Part shown: piece by piece, positions 1 through 7,903 of the stretch
Layout of the letters: each line of letters begins with the position of its first letter
Position numbering within the stretch: position 1 is the stretch's first letter
DNA from: Clostridium acetobutylicum ATCC 824
GTDB lineage: Bacteria; Bacillota; Clostridia; Clostridiales; Clostridiaceae
Length of the DNA: 64,000 nt
Assembly: GCF_000008765.1 (NCBI RefSeq)
Contig: NC_003030.1
Coordinates: 530,001-594,000, forward strand
Direction of reading: 5' to 3'
The notes under the pieces: model-generated
The model's input: the letters and a program-made list of their open reading frames with translations, nothing else
Database searches by the model: none
Told to the model about the DNA's origin: nothing
Position numbers and translations under genes: made by a program

Positions 1-1534
1 TATGAGTGTTTTCTAAAAAATGTTCTGCTAAGATTTCTATATCTTTTCCGCGTTCCCTTAATGGTGGCAGGGTAAGATTGAATACATTAAGTCTATAATA
101 AAGATCTTCTCTAAAAGTACCATTTTCTATAGAATTAAGTAGATTTCTATTTGTAGAGCTTATTATTCTTATATCTACAGGAATGATTTTATCTCCGCCT
201 ATGTGCATAATTTCCTTTTCTTCAAGAACTCTTAAAAGCTGAGCCTGAAGAGGCTTTGAAAGTTCGCCTATTTCATCAAGAAAAATGGTTCCATTATGAG
301 CGAGTTCAAATAGACCTTGTTTACCTTCTTTTTTCGCACCAGTGAAAGAGCCGCCTTCATAACCAAAAAGTTCACTTTCAAGTAAATGCTCAGGGAGGGC
401 AGCACAATTTATTGCGACAAAGGGACCATTCTTTCTAGGACTGCTATTGTGTATGCTTTGAGCAAAAAGTTCCTTTCCACTGCCGGATTCACCTTGAATT
501 AATATTGATGAATCTGTTTTTGAATACAAAAGAGCGAGTTTTTTCAGCTCTATCATGTTTTTATCTTGCGTTAAAATATCATCAAAGTTATATTTAGCTA
601 CAAAACCTTTCTCGTGTATTTTTTTTCTTATTATTTTTTCTAAGGTTTGTATTTTGGTTACATCCTCAAAGGTATTTACAACACCTATAATCTTGTCCTC
701 AAGTTTAACAGGAAATTGCTTGGCAGCAATAATTAATCCATTGAAGTTTTTAATGATTTTGGTTTCAGGCTCTACGTTTTTTAATATACTATCTACTTTA
801 TAATTAGGAATAACAGATTGAATGGACTTGCCAAGTAGCTTACTACCCGTTTTTGTAAATATTTTATTTATAGAGTTATTGTAGGTAATTATTTTCTTGA
901 ATTGATCTGTTACTATTATTCCTTCTCCAATAGCATCAAGTATTGCTTTAAAACGTGCCGAGCGTCTAAGCTCTATATTTCTAACTTCTATCAAATTCAA
1001 TGCTTCTTCAATTGCTCGCCTTAGAGATTCCTCACCAGAATTTATAGTTTCGCCGTAAAGTCCTTGCTTTATAGCTTCATCAGTAACGGTTTTTCCGCTT
1101 ACGACGATTTTTATATTTTCTGTTTTTACCTTAGAAATTAAAGTAGTAATTTCATCCTCAGATGAAAATAGAAACTCTTTTATTTTTACTCCAAGCATGG
1201 CTTCAATTTCGTGCTTATCAACAATGCTATGTTTGTAGGCTATTAGAGCTAGCTCATTTCCAAACCTTTTGGCGTTGTAAACTGCGCGCATAGTATCGAA
1301 GCGAGTAACCTTAATGGAGATAGAAGGTATACTCACTGATTTCTTTATGTAGTCGCTGGTGGCCCCTCTACTTATAATAGCATCGACTTCATCTTGAAGC
1401 CCAAAGGCTATTTTACTGGCACGTGTAAGTGAAGCTGTTTTTGTAATTGGTATAAAGTTTTTTTCTAAGGCTAGCTTAGGAAATAAATTTAATAAATTTT
1501 CGTTTTGACTTATTAGTGCTATTTTTAGAGACAT
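1..1534 (-). CDS. PrpR-type sigma-54-dependent activator, partial
   Basis: Enhancer-binding transcription activator, cut by the left window edge. About 511 residues are visible, and the end of the AAA+ domain and the C-terminal helix-turn-helix are missing. The order is a PrpR_N-like sensor domain (about residues 1-175), a PAS domain (about 195-300, with GEGIIVTD and FEDVT motifs) and a sigma-54 AAA+ ATPase domain. The ATPase has Walker A GESGSGKE, the sigma-54 contact loop GSFTGA (Ala of the usual GAFTGA replaced by Ser) and Walker [12 protein letters not shown]. The start ATG (1534-1532) has an SD GGAAGGTG about five bases upstream. Family knowledge: such proteins drive catabolic promoters in response to a small molecule. 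The target is not visible, and I saw no -24/-12 promoter between 1535 and 1741. Confidence 0.9.
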   Translation of the reverse strand, partial: MSLKIALISQNENLLNLFPKLALEKNFIPITKTASLTRASKIAFGLQDEVDAIISRGATSDYIKKSVSIPSISIKVTRFDTMRAVYNAKRFGNELALIAYKHSIVDKHEIEAMLGVKIKEFLFSSEDEITTLISKVKTENIKIVVSGKTVTDEAIKQGLYGETINSGEESLRRAIEEALNLIEVRNIELRRSARFKAILDAIGEGIIVTDQFKKIITYNNSINKIFTKTGSKLLGKSIQSVIPNYKVDSILKNVEPETKIIKNFNGLIIAAKQFPVKLEDKIIGVVNTFEDVTKIQTLEKIIRKKIHEKGFVAKYNFDDILTQDKNMIELKKLALLYSKTDSSILIQGESGSGKELFAQSIHNSSPRKNGPFVAINCAALPEHLLESELFGYEGGSFTGAKKEGKQGLFELAHNGTIFLDEIGELSKPLQAQLLRVLEEKEIMHIGGDKIIPVDIRIISSTNRNLLNSIENGTFREDLYYRLNVFNLTLPPLRERGKDIEILAEHFLENTH

Positions 1535-1679
1535 AAAAACACCTTCCATAAATTAATTAGGAAAAATAAGTAGACCATATTTTACGATTGAACACTAAAG
1601 AGTTATTTAGTTGTATGTATTAATTCCAGTATATCATAAAATTGGTTTTTCATAATATGCTTGATTAATGTGAGCTAAT

Positions 1680-1708
1680 TTGATATATAAATATAAATAT
1701 GATAAAAT
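1680..1708 (+). promoter_or_regulatory. Probable sigma-A promoter of the CNNM/CorC gene
   Basis: TTGATA at 1680-1685, a 17-bp spacer and TAAAAT at 1703-1708 give a good vegetative promoter. The start codon at 1742 and its AGGAGG at 1726-1731 lie at the expected distance downstream. It is predicted by pattern only. Confidence 0.5.
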
Positions 1709-1741
1709 TAAGCAAATTTCATTTTAGGAGGAAATAATTAA

Positions 1742-3073
1742 ATGGAAGCAGACCCTGATCCAGATAACATGATTTTACAATTTGTTTTAATAGCAGTACT
1801 TACTTTAGTAAATGCATTCTTTTCTGCAGCAGAGATGTCAATAGTATCTCTTAATAAAACAAGAATGAAGATTCTTTCAGAGGAAGGAAATAGAAATGCT
1901 CAGATTTTAGAAAAATTAATTAAAGAACCAACTAAATTTTTATCAACTGTTCAGGTAGGAATTACCTTGGCAAGCTTCTTTTCAAGCGCCTTTGCAGCTA
2001 CAGGACTTTCAGACATGTTTGGAGGTTATCTAAAGAAGATAAACATTCCATACTCAAGTCAAGTAGCACTAATAGTAGTAACAATTGTTTTATCTTATTT
2101 TACGCTTGTTTTTGGAGAATTGTTTCCGAAAAGAATAGCTCTTCAAAAGTCAGAGAAAATTGCTATGCTAGCGGCGAGACCTATACTATATGTATCTAAA
2201 ATTACTGTACCGTTCGTAAAACTGCTTTCGGCGTCTACAAATGTTTTACTACGAATTACAGGAATGAACATGAACAAATTAGAAGAAAAAGTATCTATAG
2301 AGGAAATTAAATCCATAGTTGAAGCAGGTCAAGAATATGGTGTAATCAATGAATCCGAAAAAGAAATGATTGATAGTATTTTTGAGTTTGATGATAGAAT
2401 AGCAGAAGAGGTAATGACGCCTAGAACAGAAGTGTATTTAATTAATATAGATACACCTTTAAATAAATATGTTGATGAACTTTTAGAAATTAAGTATTCA
2501 CGTGTACCTGTATTTGAGGGCGATAGTGATAATATAATAGGAATTTTATATATAAAGGATTTTATAGTAGAAGCTCGTAAGGTTGGATTTGAGAATGTAA
2601 ATATAAAAAATATAATACATTCCCCTTATTTTGTACCTGAAAGAAAGAATATAAATGAGTTATTTAAGGAACTTCAAGCTGCTAAAAAGCATATGGCTGT
2701 GCTTATAGACGAGTATGGTGGATTTTCTGGTATAGTTACAATAGAGGACTTAATTGAGGAAGTAATGGGAAACATCAGTGATGAATACGATGAAGATGAT
2801 AACTACATAAAAAAAATTGATGAGTCCACATTTATAATTAAGGGTATTATACCTATAAGAGAACTAAATGAACAATTGGACTTAGATTTAGATGAAGAGA
2901 CTGATGATTATGACACATTAGGTGGATTACTTATCAAGCTTATAGGACATATTCCAGAAGATAATGAACAGCAGAGTATTAAGTATAAAGGCATCACATT
3001 TGAAATAAAAGAAGTCAAAGAAAAGAGAATAGAAAAAGTTGAGGTTCATTTACAAAAAGATCTTTTGGAATAA
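1742..3073 (+). CDS. CNNM/CorC (hemolysin C) family membrane protein
   Basis: Integral membrane protein of 443 residues. Its domains are an N-terminal DUF21/CNNM transmembrane domain (about 10-190), a CBS pair (about 215-340, beginning near MTPRTEV at residue 225) and a C-terminal CorC_HlyC domain (about 355-440). Family members are linked to magnesium or cobalt efflux and tolerance, and the older name hemolysin is historical. ATG with AGGAGG ten bases upstream. The length is normal for the family. It is transcribed alone or with the MerR gene 26 bp downstream. The transported ion cannot be told from the sequence. Confidence 0.9.
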   Translation: MEADPDPDNMILQFVLIAVLTLVNAFFSAAEMSIVSLNKTRMKILSEEGNRNAQILEKLIKEPTKFLSTVQVGITLASFFSSAFAATGLSDMFGGYLKKINIPYSSQVALIVVTIVLSYFTLVFGELFPKRIALQKSEKIAMLAARPILYVSKITVPFVKLLSASTNVLLRITGMNMNKLEEKVSIEEIKSIVEAGQEYGVINESEKEMIDSIFEFDDRIAEEVMTPRTEVYLINIDTPLNKYVDELLEIKYSRVPVFEGDSDNIIGILYIKDFIVEARKVGFENVNIKNIIHSPYFVPERKNINELFKELQAAKKHMAVLIDEYGGFSGIVTIEDLIEEVMGNISDEYDEDDNYIKKIDESTFIIKGIIPIRELNEQLDLDLDEETDDYDTLGGLLIKLIGHIPEDNEQQSIKYKGITFEIKEVKEKRIEKVEVHLQKDLLE

Positions 3074-3099
3074 ATAAATTTTCAAAAGGATTATGAAGT

Positions 3100-3498
3100 A
3101 TGAGATATTATAAAATAGGTGAGTTAAGTAAAATTGTAAATTTAAGTATTGAAACAATTCGATATTATGAAAAAATAAGGCTGATTCCTAAGCCAGAGAG
3201 ATTTAACAATAGGTATAAGAAATATTCTGAAATGTATATATACAGATTGAAGATTATAATAAAGGCAAAAAATTATGGATTTACTTTGCATGAAATAAGT
3301 AATTTTTTATCAGAGGTATCAACTAGCAGCATTGAAGACATAGATCTAAGCAGTACGATTATGAATAAGGTGCAGCAAATAGAAAAAGAGTGCGAAAGAT
3401 TAAACTATAAAAAGAATCAGCTGTTGAAATTTGAGGAGGAGATAAATGATCTTCAATGTCCCGTTTTAAATAGGATAATAAATGAAAAAAATACTTGA
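3100..3498 (+). CDS. MerR-family transcription regulator
   Basis: 132-residue one-component regulator. The N-terminal winged helix has the MerR pattern YKIGELSKIVNLSIETIRYYEK (split by the family's variable positions), followed by a long dimerisation coiled coil (about 75-120). The C-terminal effector part is short. A Cys is present in the tail (LQCPVL, near residue 121), but there is no full metal-binding set. The stop codon overlaps the -35 hexamer of the next promoter, whose 20-bp spacer is the hallmark of MerR-controlled promoters. I infer that this protein controls the enoyl-CoA reductase gene that follows. The SD is weak (AAAGGA near 3085), so the gene may be translated from the upstream transcript. 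Confidence 0.88.
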   Translation: MRYYKIGELSKIVNLSIETIRYYEKIRLIPKPERFNNRYKKYSEMYIYRLKIIIKAKNYGFTLHEISNFLSEVSTSSIEDIDLSSTIMNKVQQIEKECERLNYKKNQLLKFEEEINDLQCPVLNRIINEKNT

Positions 3499-3526
3499 CT
3501 GTGTACTATACTCCACTTGGTACAAT
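3495..3526 (+). promoter_or_regulatory. MerR-type promoter (20-bp spacer) of ter
   Basis: TTGACT (3495-3500) and TACAAT (3521-3526) are separated by 20 bp, against the usual 17. Between and across them lies an imperfect dyad with outer arms GTAC (3503-3506) and GTAC (3520-3523). This is the architecture MerR proteins activate by untwisting DNA. An 8-bp inverted repeat ACTCCACT (3510-3517) / AGTGGAGT (3548-3555) also spans the promoter and the ribosome site. The binding protein is inferred to be the MerR product encoded just upstream. Confidence 0.7.
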
Positions 3527-3561
3527 TTTTGTAAAGAACATATATTGAGTGGAGTGAGGAA

Positions 3562-4758
3562 ATGATAGTAAAAGCAAAGTTTGTAAAAGGATTTATCAGA
3601 GATGTACATCCTTATGGTTGCAGAAGGGAAGTACTAAATCAAATAGATTATTGTAAGAAGGCTATTGGGTTTAGGGGACCAAAGAAGGTTTTAATTGTTG
3701 GAGCCTCATCTGGGTTTGGTCTTGCTACTAGAATTTCAGTTGCATTTGGAGGTCCAGAAGCTCACACAATTGGAGTATCCTATGAAACAGGAGCTACAGA
3801 TAGAAGAATAGGAACAGCGGGATGGTATAATAACATATTTTTTAAAGAATTTGCTAAAAAAAAAGGATTAGTTGCAAAAAACTTCATTGAGGATGCCTTT
3901 TCTAATGAAACCAAAGATAAAGTTATTAAGTATATAAAGGATGAATTTGGTAAAATAGATTTATTTGTTTATAGTTTAGCTGCGCCTAGGAGAAAGGACT
4001 ATAAAACTGGAAATGTTTATACTTCAAGAATAAAAACAATTTTAGGAGATTTTGAGGGACCGACTATTGATGTTGAAAGAGACGAGATTACTTTAAAAAA
4101 GGTTAGTAGTGCTAGCATTGAAGAAATTGAAGAAACTAGAAAGGTAATGGGTGGAGAGGATTGGCAAGAGTGGTGTGAAGAGCTGCTTTATGAAGATTGT
4201 TTTTCGGATAAAGCAACTACCATAGCATACTCGTATATAGGATCCCCAAGAACCTACAAGATATATAGAGAAGGTACTATAGGAATAGCTAAAAAGGATC
4301 TTGAAGATAAGGCTAAGCTTATAAATGAAAAACTTAACAGAGTTATAGGTGGTAGAGCCTTTGTGTCTGTGAATAAAGCATTAGTTACAAAAGCAAGTGC
4401 ATATATTCCAACTTTTCCTCTTTATGCAGCTATTTTATATAAGGTCATGAAAGAAAAAAATATTCATGAAAATTGTATTATGCAAATTGAGAGAATGTTT
4501 TCTGAAAAAATATATTCAAATGAAAAAATACAATTTGATGACAAGGGAAGATTAAGGATGGACGATTTAGAGCTTAGAAAAGACGTTCAAGACGAAGTTG
4601 ATAGAATATGGAGTAATATTACTCCTGAAAATTTTAAGGAATTATCTGATTATAAGGGATACAAAAAAGAATTCATGAACTTAAACGGTTTTGATCTAGA
4701 TGGGGTTGATTATAGTAAAGACCTGGATATAGAATTATTAAGAAAATTAGAACCTTAA
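3562..4758 (+). CDS. ter: Trans-2-enoyl-CoA reductase (NADH), FabV/Ter family
   Basis: Reduces trans-2-enoyl-CoA (crotonyl-CoA) to the acyl-CoA using NADH; some family members act as enoyl-ACP reductase FabV. It has 398 residues, the normal length. The cofactor-binding motif GASSGFG is at residues 47-53. The FabV/Ter catalytic signature Tyr-x8-Lys is intact (Y235 and K244, in YREGTIGIAK). The ATG has GGAG seven bases upstream. It stands alone, ended by a strong bidirectional hairpin at 4759-4788, and lies directly after a MerR gene and a MerR-type promoter. The protein matches the C. acetobutylicum enzyme as I remember it. Its role in butyrate/butanol or fatty-acid metabolism is inferred from the family. 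Confidence 0.96.
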   Translation: MIVKAKFVKGFIRDVHPYGCRREVLNQIDYCKKAIGFRGPKKVLIVGASSGFGLATRISVAFGGPEAHTIGVSYETGATDRRIGTAGWYNNIFFKEFAKKKGLVAKNFIEDAFSNETKDKVIKYIKDEFGKIDLFVYSLAAPRRKDYKTGNVYTSRIKTILGDFEGPTIDVERDEITLKKVSSASIEEIEETRKVMGGEDWQEWCEELLYEDCFSDKATTIAYSYIGSPRTYKIYREGTIGIAKKDLEDKAKLINEKLNRVIGGRAFVSVNKALVTKASAYIPTFPLYAAILYKVMKEKNIHENCIMQIERMFSEKIYSNEKIQFDDKGRLRMDDLELRKDVQDEVDRIWSNITPENFKELSDYKGYKKEFMNLNGFDLDGVDYSKDLDIELLRKLEP

Positions 4759-4788
4759 AAAGGCTGCACAATAGAGTGCAGCTTTTTT
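4759..4788. terminator. Bidirectional intrinsic terminator between ter and htrA
   Basis: GCTGCAC (4763-4769) pairs with GTGCAGC (4776-4782). An A-run precedes it and a T-run (4783-4788) follows, so it can end both the plus-strand ter transcript and the minus-strand htrA transcript. The htrA stop codon lies inside the T-run. Confidence 0.85.
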
Positions 4789-5833
4789 AAGTTGAGCTTT
4801 GTATTTTTACATTAACTGTTTTTTCGCCAGAAGCGGTTTTAAGCTTTAAGCTTACAGTGTTATTGGCACCAATGGTATATATAGACTCTCTTAATTCGTT
4901 CATTGTGTTAATATTTTTTCCATTTACAGAAAGAATGATATCGCCTTTATTTATTCCAGCAGCAGCAGCTCCGCTATTAGGAGATATATTATAAACATAG
5001 ATTCCTTTTTCAAAATTTAAATTAAGGTAGCCATTCATAGATTTATCAAGTCCTATAATTCCAATTACAGGAGTTTTAAATTGACCAGTTGTCTTTAAAC
5101 TTTTAAGTACAGGTTTAACTATGTTTATAGGTACAGCAAAGCCTATACCTTCAGCACTAGTTATTTTCGCCGAGTTTACACCTATGACATTTCCATTTGC
5201 ATCTATTAAAGGTCCACCGCTGTTGCCGGGATTTATAGAAGCGTCTGTTTGAATTAAATCTTCCATGAAAACTCCTTCGCCTGCTTCAACAGTTCTATTA
5301 ACTGCACTTACTATTCCAGAGGTAACAGTTCTTTGAAAGTTTAATCCAAGTGGATTACCTATGGCTATTGCAGTTTCTCCTATATCAACTTTAGAGGAAT
5401 CACCAAGGGTTACGGCTTGAAGATTGTTTTTATCTATTTTTATAATAGATAAATCTAAGCTTTCATTAGCCCATAATGGTTTTGCTCCAATAGAACTTCC
5501 ATCGTAAAGTGAAACTTTTAAATCTTTGCTAGTCATTCCGGCTACGTGATTATTTGTTAGAATGTAGCCACTGCTGTCGATTATCATTCCAGAGCCTACA
5601 CCTTCTTTTTTTGTATTATCTCTCTCAATATAGGTTGTAGTAACTCCAACAACTGAGGGAAGAACCTTCTTTGAAGCTTTTGTAATAGGAGATTCAACAC
5701 TAGTAGAAGCATTTTGAGCATTTGCAGTATCCGGTGTTATCTTTTTTTTATTGCTAGCAAAAGTGCATCCAGTAAAGGAAGAGGTTAAAAGAACACTTGC
5801 TAGGACTATGGATAATAGTTTATGTGTTTTCAT
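4787..5833 (-). CDS. HtrA/DegP-like serine protease, probable lipoprotein
   Basis: Extracytoplasmic PDZ serine protease of 348 residues. The N-terminus is a signal peptide ending in a lipobox-like FTGC with Cys23, so it is probably lipid-anchored. The trypsin-like domain has the triad His96 (NNHVAG), Asp127 (SLDLSI) and Ser205 (GNSGGPL). A single PDZ domain covers about residues 255-345. I start it at ATG 5833, which follows GGTGGCGAT. A longer frame from 5872 would put 13 polar residues before the signal peptide. Family role: degradation or repair of misfolded envelope proteins. It is monocistronic and divergent from the next gene. Confidence 0.92.
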   Translation of the reverse strand: MKTHKLLSIVLASVLLTSSFTGCTFASNKKKITPDTANAQNASTSVESPITKASKKVLPSVVGVTTTYIERDNTKKEGVGSGMIIDSSGYILTNNHVAGMTSKDLKVSLYDGSSIGAKPLWANESLDLSIIKIDKNNLQAVTLGDSSKVDIGETAIAIGNPLGLNFQRTVTSGIVSAVNRTVEAGEGVFMEDLIQTDASINPGNSGGPLIDANGNVIGVNSAKITSAEGIGFAVPINIVKPVLKSLKTTGQFKTPVIGIIGLDKSMNGYLNLNFEKGIYVYNISPNSGAAAAGINKGDIILSVNGKNINTMNELRESIYTIGANNTVSLKLKTASGEKTVNVKIQSST

Positions 5834-5957
5834 AATATCGCCACCAACGTTTTTTATAATATTTTGACACAAAATTGCATATATTATTCTTAATTGTTTA
5901 CATGCAAAAATTAATGTTATAAAATGATTAAAAAGATACTGACAGGAGTTGATTATA

Positions 5958-6299
5958 ATGCAAATAAATCAATTTAAAATTGAAATCTTTATTCCTAAAG
6001 AATATGTTGAAAAGCTAGGTGATAAGCTTAGTGAAGCTAATGTTGGAAAGATAGGCAATTATGATCACTGCATGGCTACTAATATTGTAGAAGGGTATTG
6101 GAGGCCACTTGAAGGATCAGAGCCTGTTGAGGGAGAGATAGGAAAGGTTTGTCATAGCGAAGAATGTAAGATAGAAATGAAATGTAAACGTGAATATGTA
6201 GAAAATGCTTTAAAGATTATAAGAAAGGTTCATCCTTATGAAGAACCAGTTATAAATGTCATACCTATTTTAAATCAATTATTTGAAAACAATAGATAA
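5958..6299 (+). CDS. Stand-alone YqfO/NIF3 insert-domain (PII-like) protein
   Basis: 113-residue protein matching the PII/CutA-like domain normally inserted in the middle of YqfO/NIF3 proteins (COG3323 type). The signature is IGNYDHC, then a WRPLEGSEP segment, a GEIGKV segment and a final HPYEEPVINVIP. The two metal-binding halves of NIF3 are absent, so it is a free-standing copy. The start is ATG 5958, nine bases after AGGAG; a TTG at 5949 abuts the SD and is unlikely. The function is unknown; members of the wider fold bind small ligands or metals. It has no obvious operon partner. Confidence 0.8.
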   Translation: MQINQFKIEIFIPKEYVEKLGDKLSEANVGKIGNYDHCMATNIVEGYWRPLEGSEPVEGEIGKVCHSEECKIEMKCKREYVENALKIIRKVHPYEEPVINVIPILNQLFENNR

Positions 6300-6305
6300 T
6301 AGTTA

Positions 6306-6398
6306 CCTTAGAGATATATAAGCTCTAGTAAAGCCGAAGAGATTAAAAGCTTTTAAATTGCGTTTCTATTGATGCATATAAAGGCTTTTTCTCTAAGG
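6306..6398. other. Intergenic nested inverted repeats, possible structured RNA
   Basis: Between the YqfO-insert gene and the convergent XRE gene lie outer arms CCTTAGAGA (6306-6314) and TCTCTAAGG (6390-6398), inner arms AAAGCC (6330-6335) and GGCTTT (6383-6388), and a 14-bp palindrome TTAAAAGCTTTTAA (6343-6356). The nested pairing resembles a multi-helix RNA more than a simple terminator. No known riboswitch class was recognised, and the strand is undecided. Confidence 0.35.
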
Positions 6399-6447
6399 AC
6401 ACGGTGAAGAGTGTATACAGCAAATTTAAGTATAAGTATGCGTGAAA

Positions 6448-7239
6448 TTATAATTTTGTTTCTTCGTTTAAATTAGTTATAAAATCATAAACCTTCTCAT
6501 CTTCATATCTTGAAATTTTTATATTTCCAAAGCTGCCTCTTTCTGACTTAAAGCATAAGAAATTATTTAAAATATCAAAGCTCAGTTCTCTATTGATTTT
6601 TGAGCTGCTTATTATTATTTTTTGACAGCAAGGTTTGCTATTTGCATCGGATGGAAGAGATAACATAGCAATCCCCCCTATGTATTTGCTCTTATTCAAG
6701 CTTGGTTTAATCATAGTTATATAAGCATAGCCGTATTCTCTACTATAAAGATTAAAGAATACAAGATTATCTGAAATTTTATAGGTTCCTTTAAATTCTT
6801 TTATGACCTCACCTTTAATATATATTCTAAAAATGCAATTCTTTTTAGTTATTCTTAAGTTTGATTCGTGAATTCCAGACTTTTTTCCTGAGTTTGTAAC
6901 AAAAAAATAGCAAAAGTAATCCTGTTTAAAAATATCCTCAAATCCGGTGTCATCGTAAAGCATATCTTCAAAATAAGAAGAAGTTAACGGTATATTTAAA
7001 AATTCATCTATTGTTATATTATATAGTTTGCAAATATATAGAATTGTTTCTATAGCAGGGAAGGCATCACCAGATTTATATTTAGATAATAAATCTTCGG
7101 ATACTCCTATTTTTGATGCAAGTTTTTTTTGGGTTCCTTCAAGTTGTATTAATTTCTTTAAGTTATGAATGAAGATGCTAGAGGTTTCATCATAGATTTT
7201 ATTTTTTAGTATTTTTATTTCAAGGTTGCTATCTTTCAT
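6448..7239 (-). CDS. XRE-family helix-turn-helix regulator
   Basis: 263-residue DNA-binding protein. The Cro/C1-type helix-turn-helix covers about residues 30-85 (TQKKLASKIGVSEDLLSKYK, then an ITIDEFL end). The remaining 180 residues are beta-rich and not recognised; they may be a ligand or partner domain. The SD AAGGAGG lies seven bases before the ATG. The 100 bp upstream holds two identical 16-bp repeats (7262-7277 and 7304-7319) that could be its operators, which suggests autoregulation. The regulated genes are unknown; the divergent unknown gene at 7439 is a candidate. Confidence 0.82.
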   Translation of the reverse strand: MKDSNLEIKILKNKIYDETSSIFIHNLKKLIQLEGTQKKLASKIGVSEDLLSKYKSGDAFPAIETILYICKLYNITIDEFLNIPLTSSYFEDMLYDDTGFEDIFKQDYFCYFFVTNSGKKSGIHESNLRITKKNCIFRIYIKGEVIKEFKGTYKISDNLVFFNLYSREYGYAYITMIKPSLNKSKYIGGIAMLSLPSDANSKPCCQKIIISSSKINRELSFDILNNFLCFKSERGSFGNIKISRYEDEKVYDFITNLNEETKL

Positions 7240-7261
7240 TTTAAGCCTCCTTAAACTTGAT

Positions 7262-7319
7262 TATTATTCAAGATTATATTCTAATATTATATACAATATA
7301 CCATATTATTCAAGATTAT
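7262..7319. repeat. Direct repeats, probable operators of the XRE gene
   Basis: TATTATTCAAGATTAT occurs at 7262-7277 and exactly again at 7304-7319, 42 bp start to start (four helical turns). A weaker copy (TTGAGATTATATTTTA) sits near 7340. The first copy overlaps a dyad CTTGA (7256-7260) / TCAAG (7268-7272). The position in the divergent control region suits regulator binding. Confidence 0.5.
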
Positions 7320-7402
7320 GTTTAGATTTTATAGAACTATTGAGATTATATTTTATGTGAATTATATTTATAGATAAGTTTTGGGTTGGAGGTGTGGGAA
7401 AA

Positions 7403-7429
7403 CCAAGATGTAATTAACAGAACATCTGG
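7403..7429 (+). promoter_or_regulatory. Leader hairpin before the unknown gene at 7439
   Basis: AGATGT (7406-7411) and ACATCT (7422-7427) form a stem around a 10-base loop, extended by CC/GG across a one-base bulge. An SD-like GGAGG at 7388-7392 has no well-spaced start codon. The hairpin ends ten bases before the ATG and may affect translation. Confidence 0.35.
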
Positions 7430-7438
7430 TGCGAATTT

Positions 7439-7861
7439 ATGAATTTGAGAAAAGTTATATATGATATTAAGTCAAAACTGTGTGAATATGAATTTCAGCT
7501 TAAAATATATTTTCAGGATAAAATCTATGGAGTTTATATATACAAAAATAGTAATATTGAGGGCGATAAATATATTGAGTTTATGACAATTATAACAGAT
7601 GAATTTACAGAAGGAGAAATTAATTTATTGAAAAAGATACATGATAAACTTAAGTTTAACAGCAAAGTAAAGGGTAGATATGTAAGCTTAGATGATGTAG
7701 GAAAAGTAGATCTACAGATGAAGCCTTATATCTACGTAGAAAATGGAAAGTTAAAAAAAGGATATATGAATATAGATTATTTTACTTGGTGGCTTGTTAA
7801 AAATAAAGCCGTGGGAATAAAGAGTCCATCTATAGATAGTCTAAAATTAGGTGAGTTTTAG
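7439..7861 (+). CDS. Hypothetical protein, 140 residues
   Basis: Not recognised. The protein is basic, has no signal peptide or membrane segment, and is rich in Lys, Tyr and Ile. A tail with a FTWWLVKNKAVGI segment faintly recalls nucleotidyltransferase C-termini, but no active-site motif is visible. The SD before the ATG is poor (GGTG eight bases away), and the leader carries a hairpin at 7403-7429. It lies divergent to the XRE regulator and 42 bp before the Amj-type gene. Codon use matches the neighbours, so it is probably a real gene. Confidence 0.6.
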   Translation: MNLRKVIYDIKSKLCEYEFQLKIYFQDKIYGVYIYKNSNIEGDKYIEFMTIITDEFTEGEINLLKKIHDKLKFNSKVKGRYVSLDDVGKVDLQMKPYIYVENGKLKKGYMNIDYFTWWLVKNKAVGIKSPSIDSLKLGEF

Positions 7862-7903
7862 ATACACTTGATTAGAATTTAACTTCTAGAAGAAGGTGAC
7901 GTT

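Noticed and set aside
555-803. 82-codon plus-strand frame opposite the PrpR-type gene
   Set aside because: It lies antisense to the PAS and AAA+ region, whose domains are clear, and lacks an SD.
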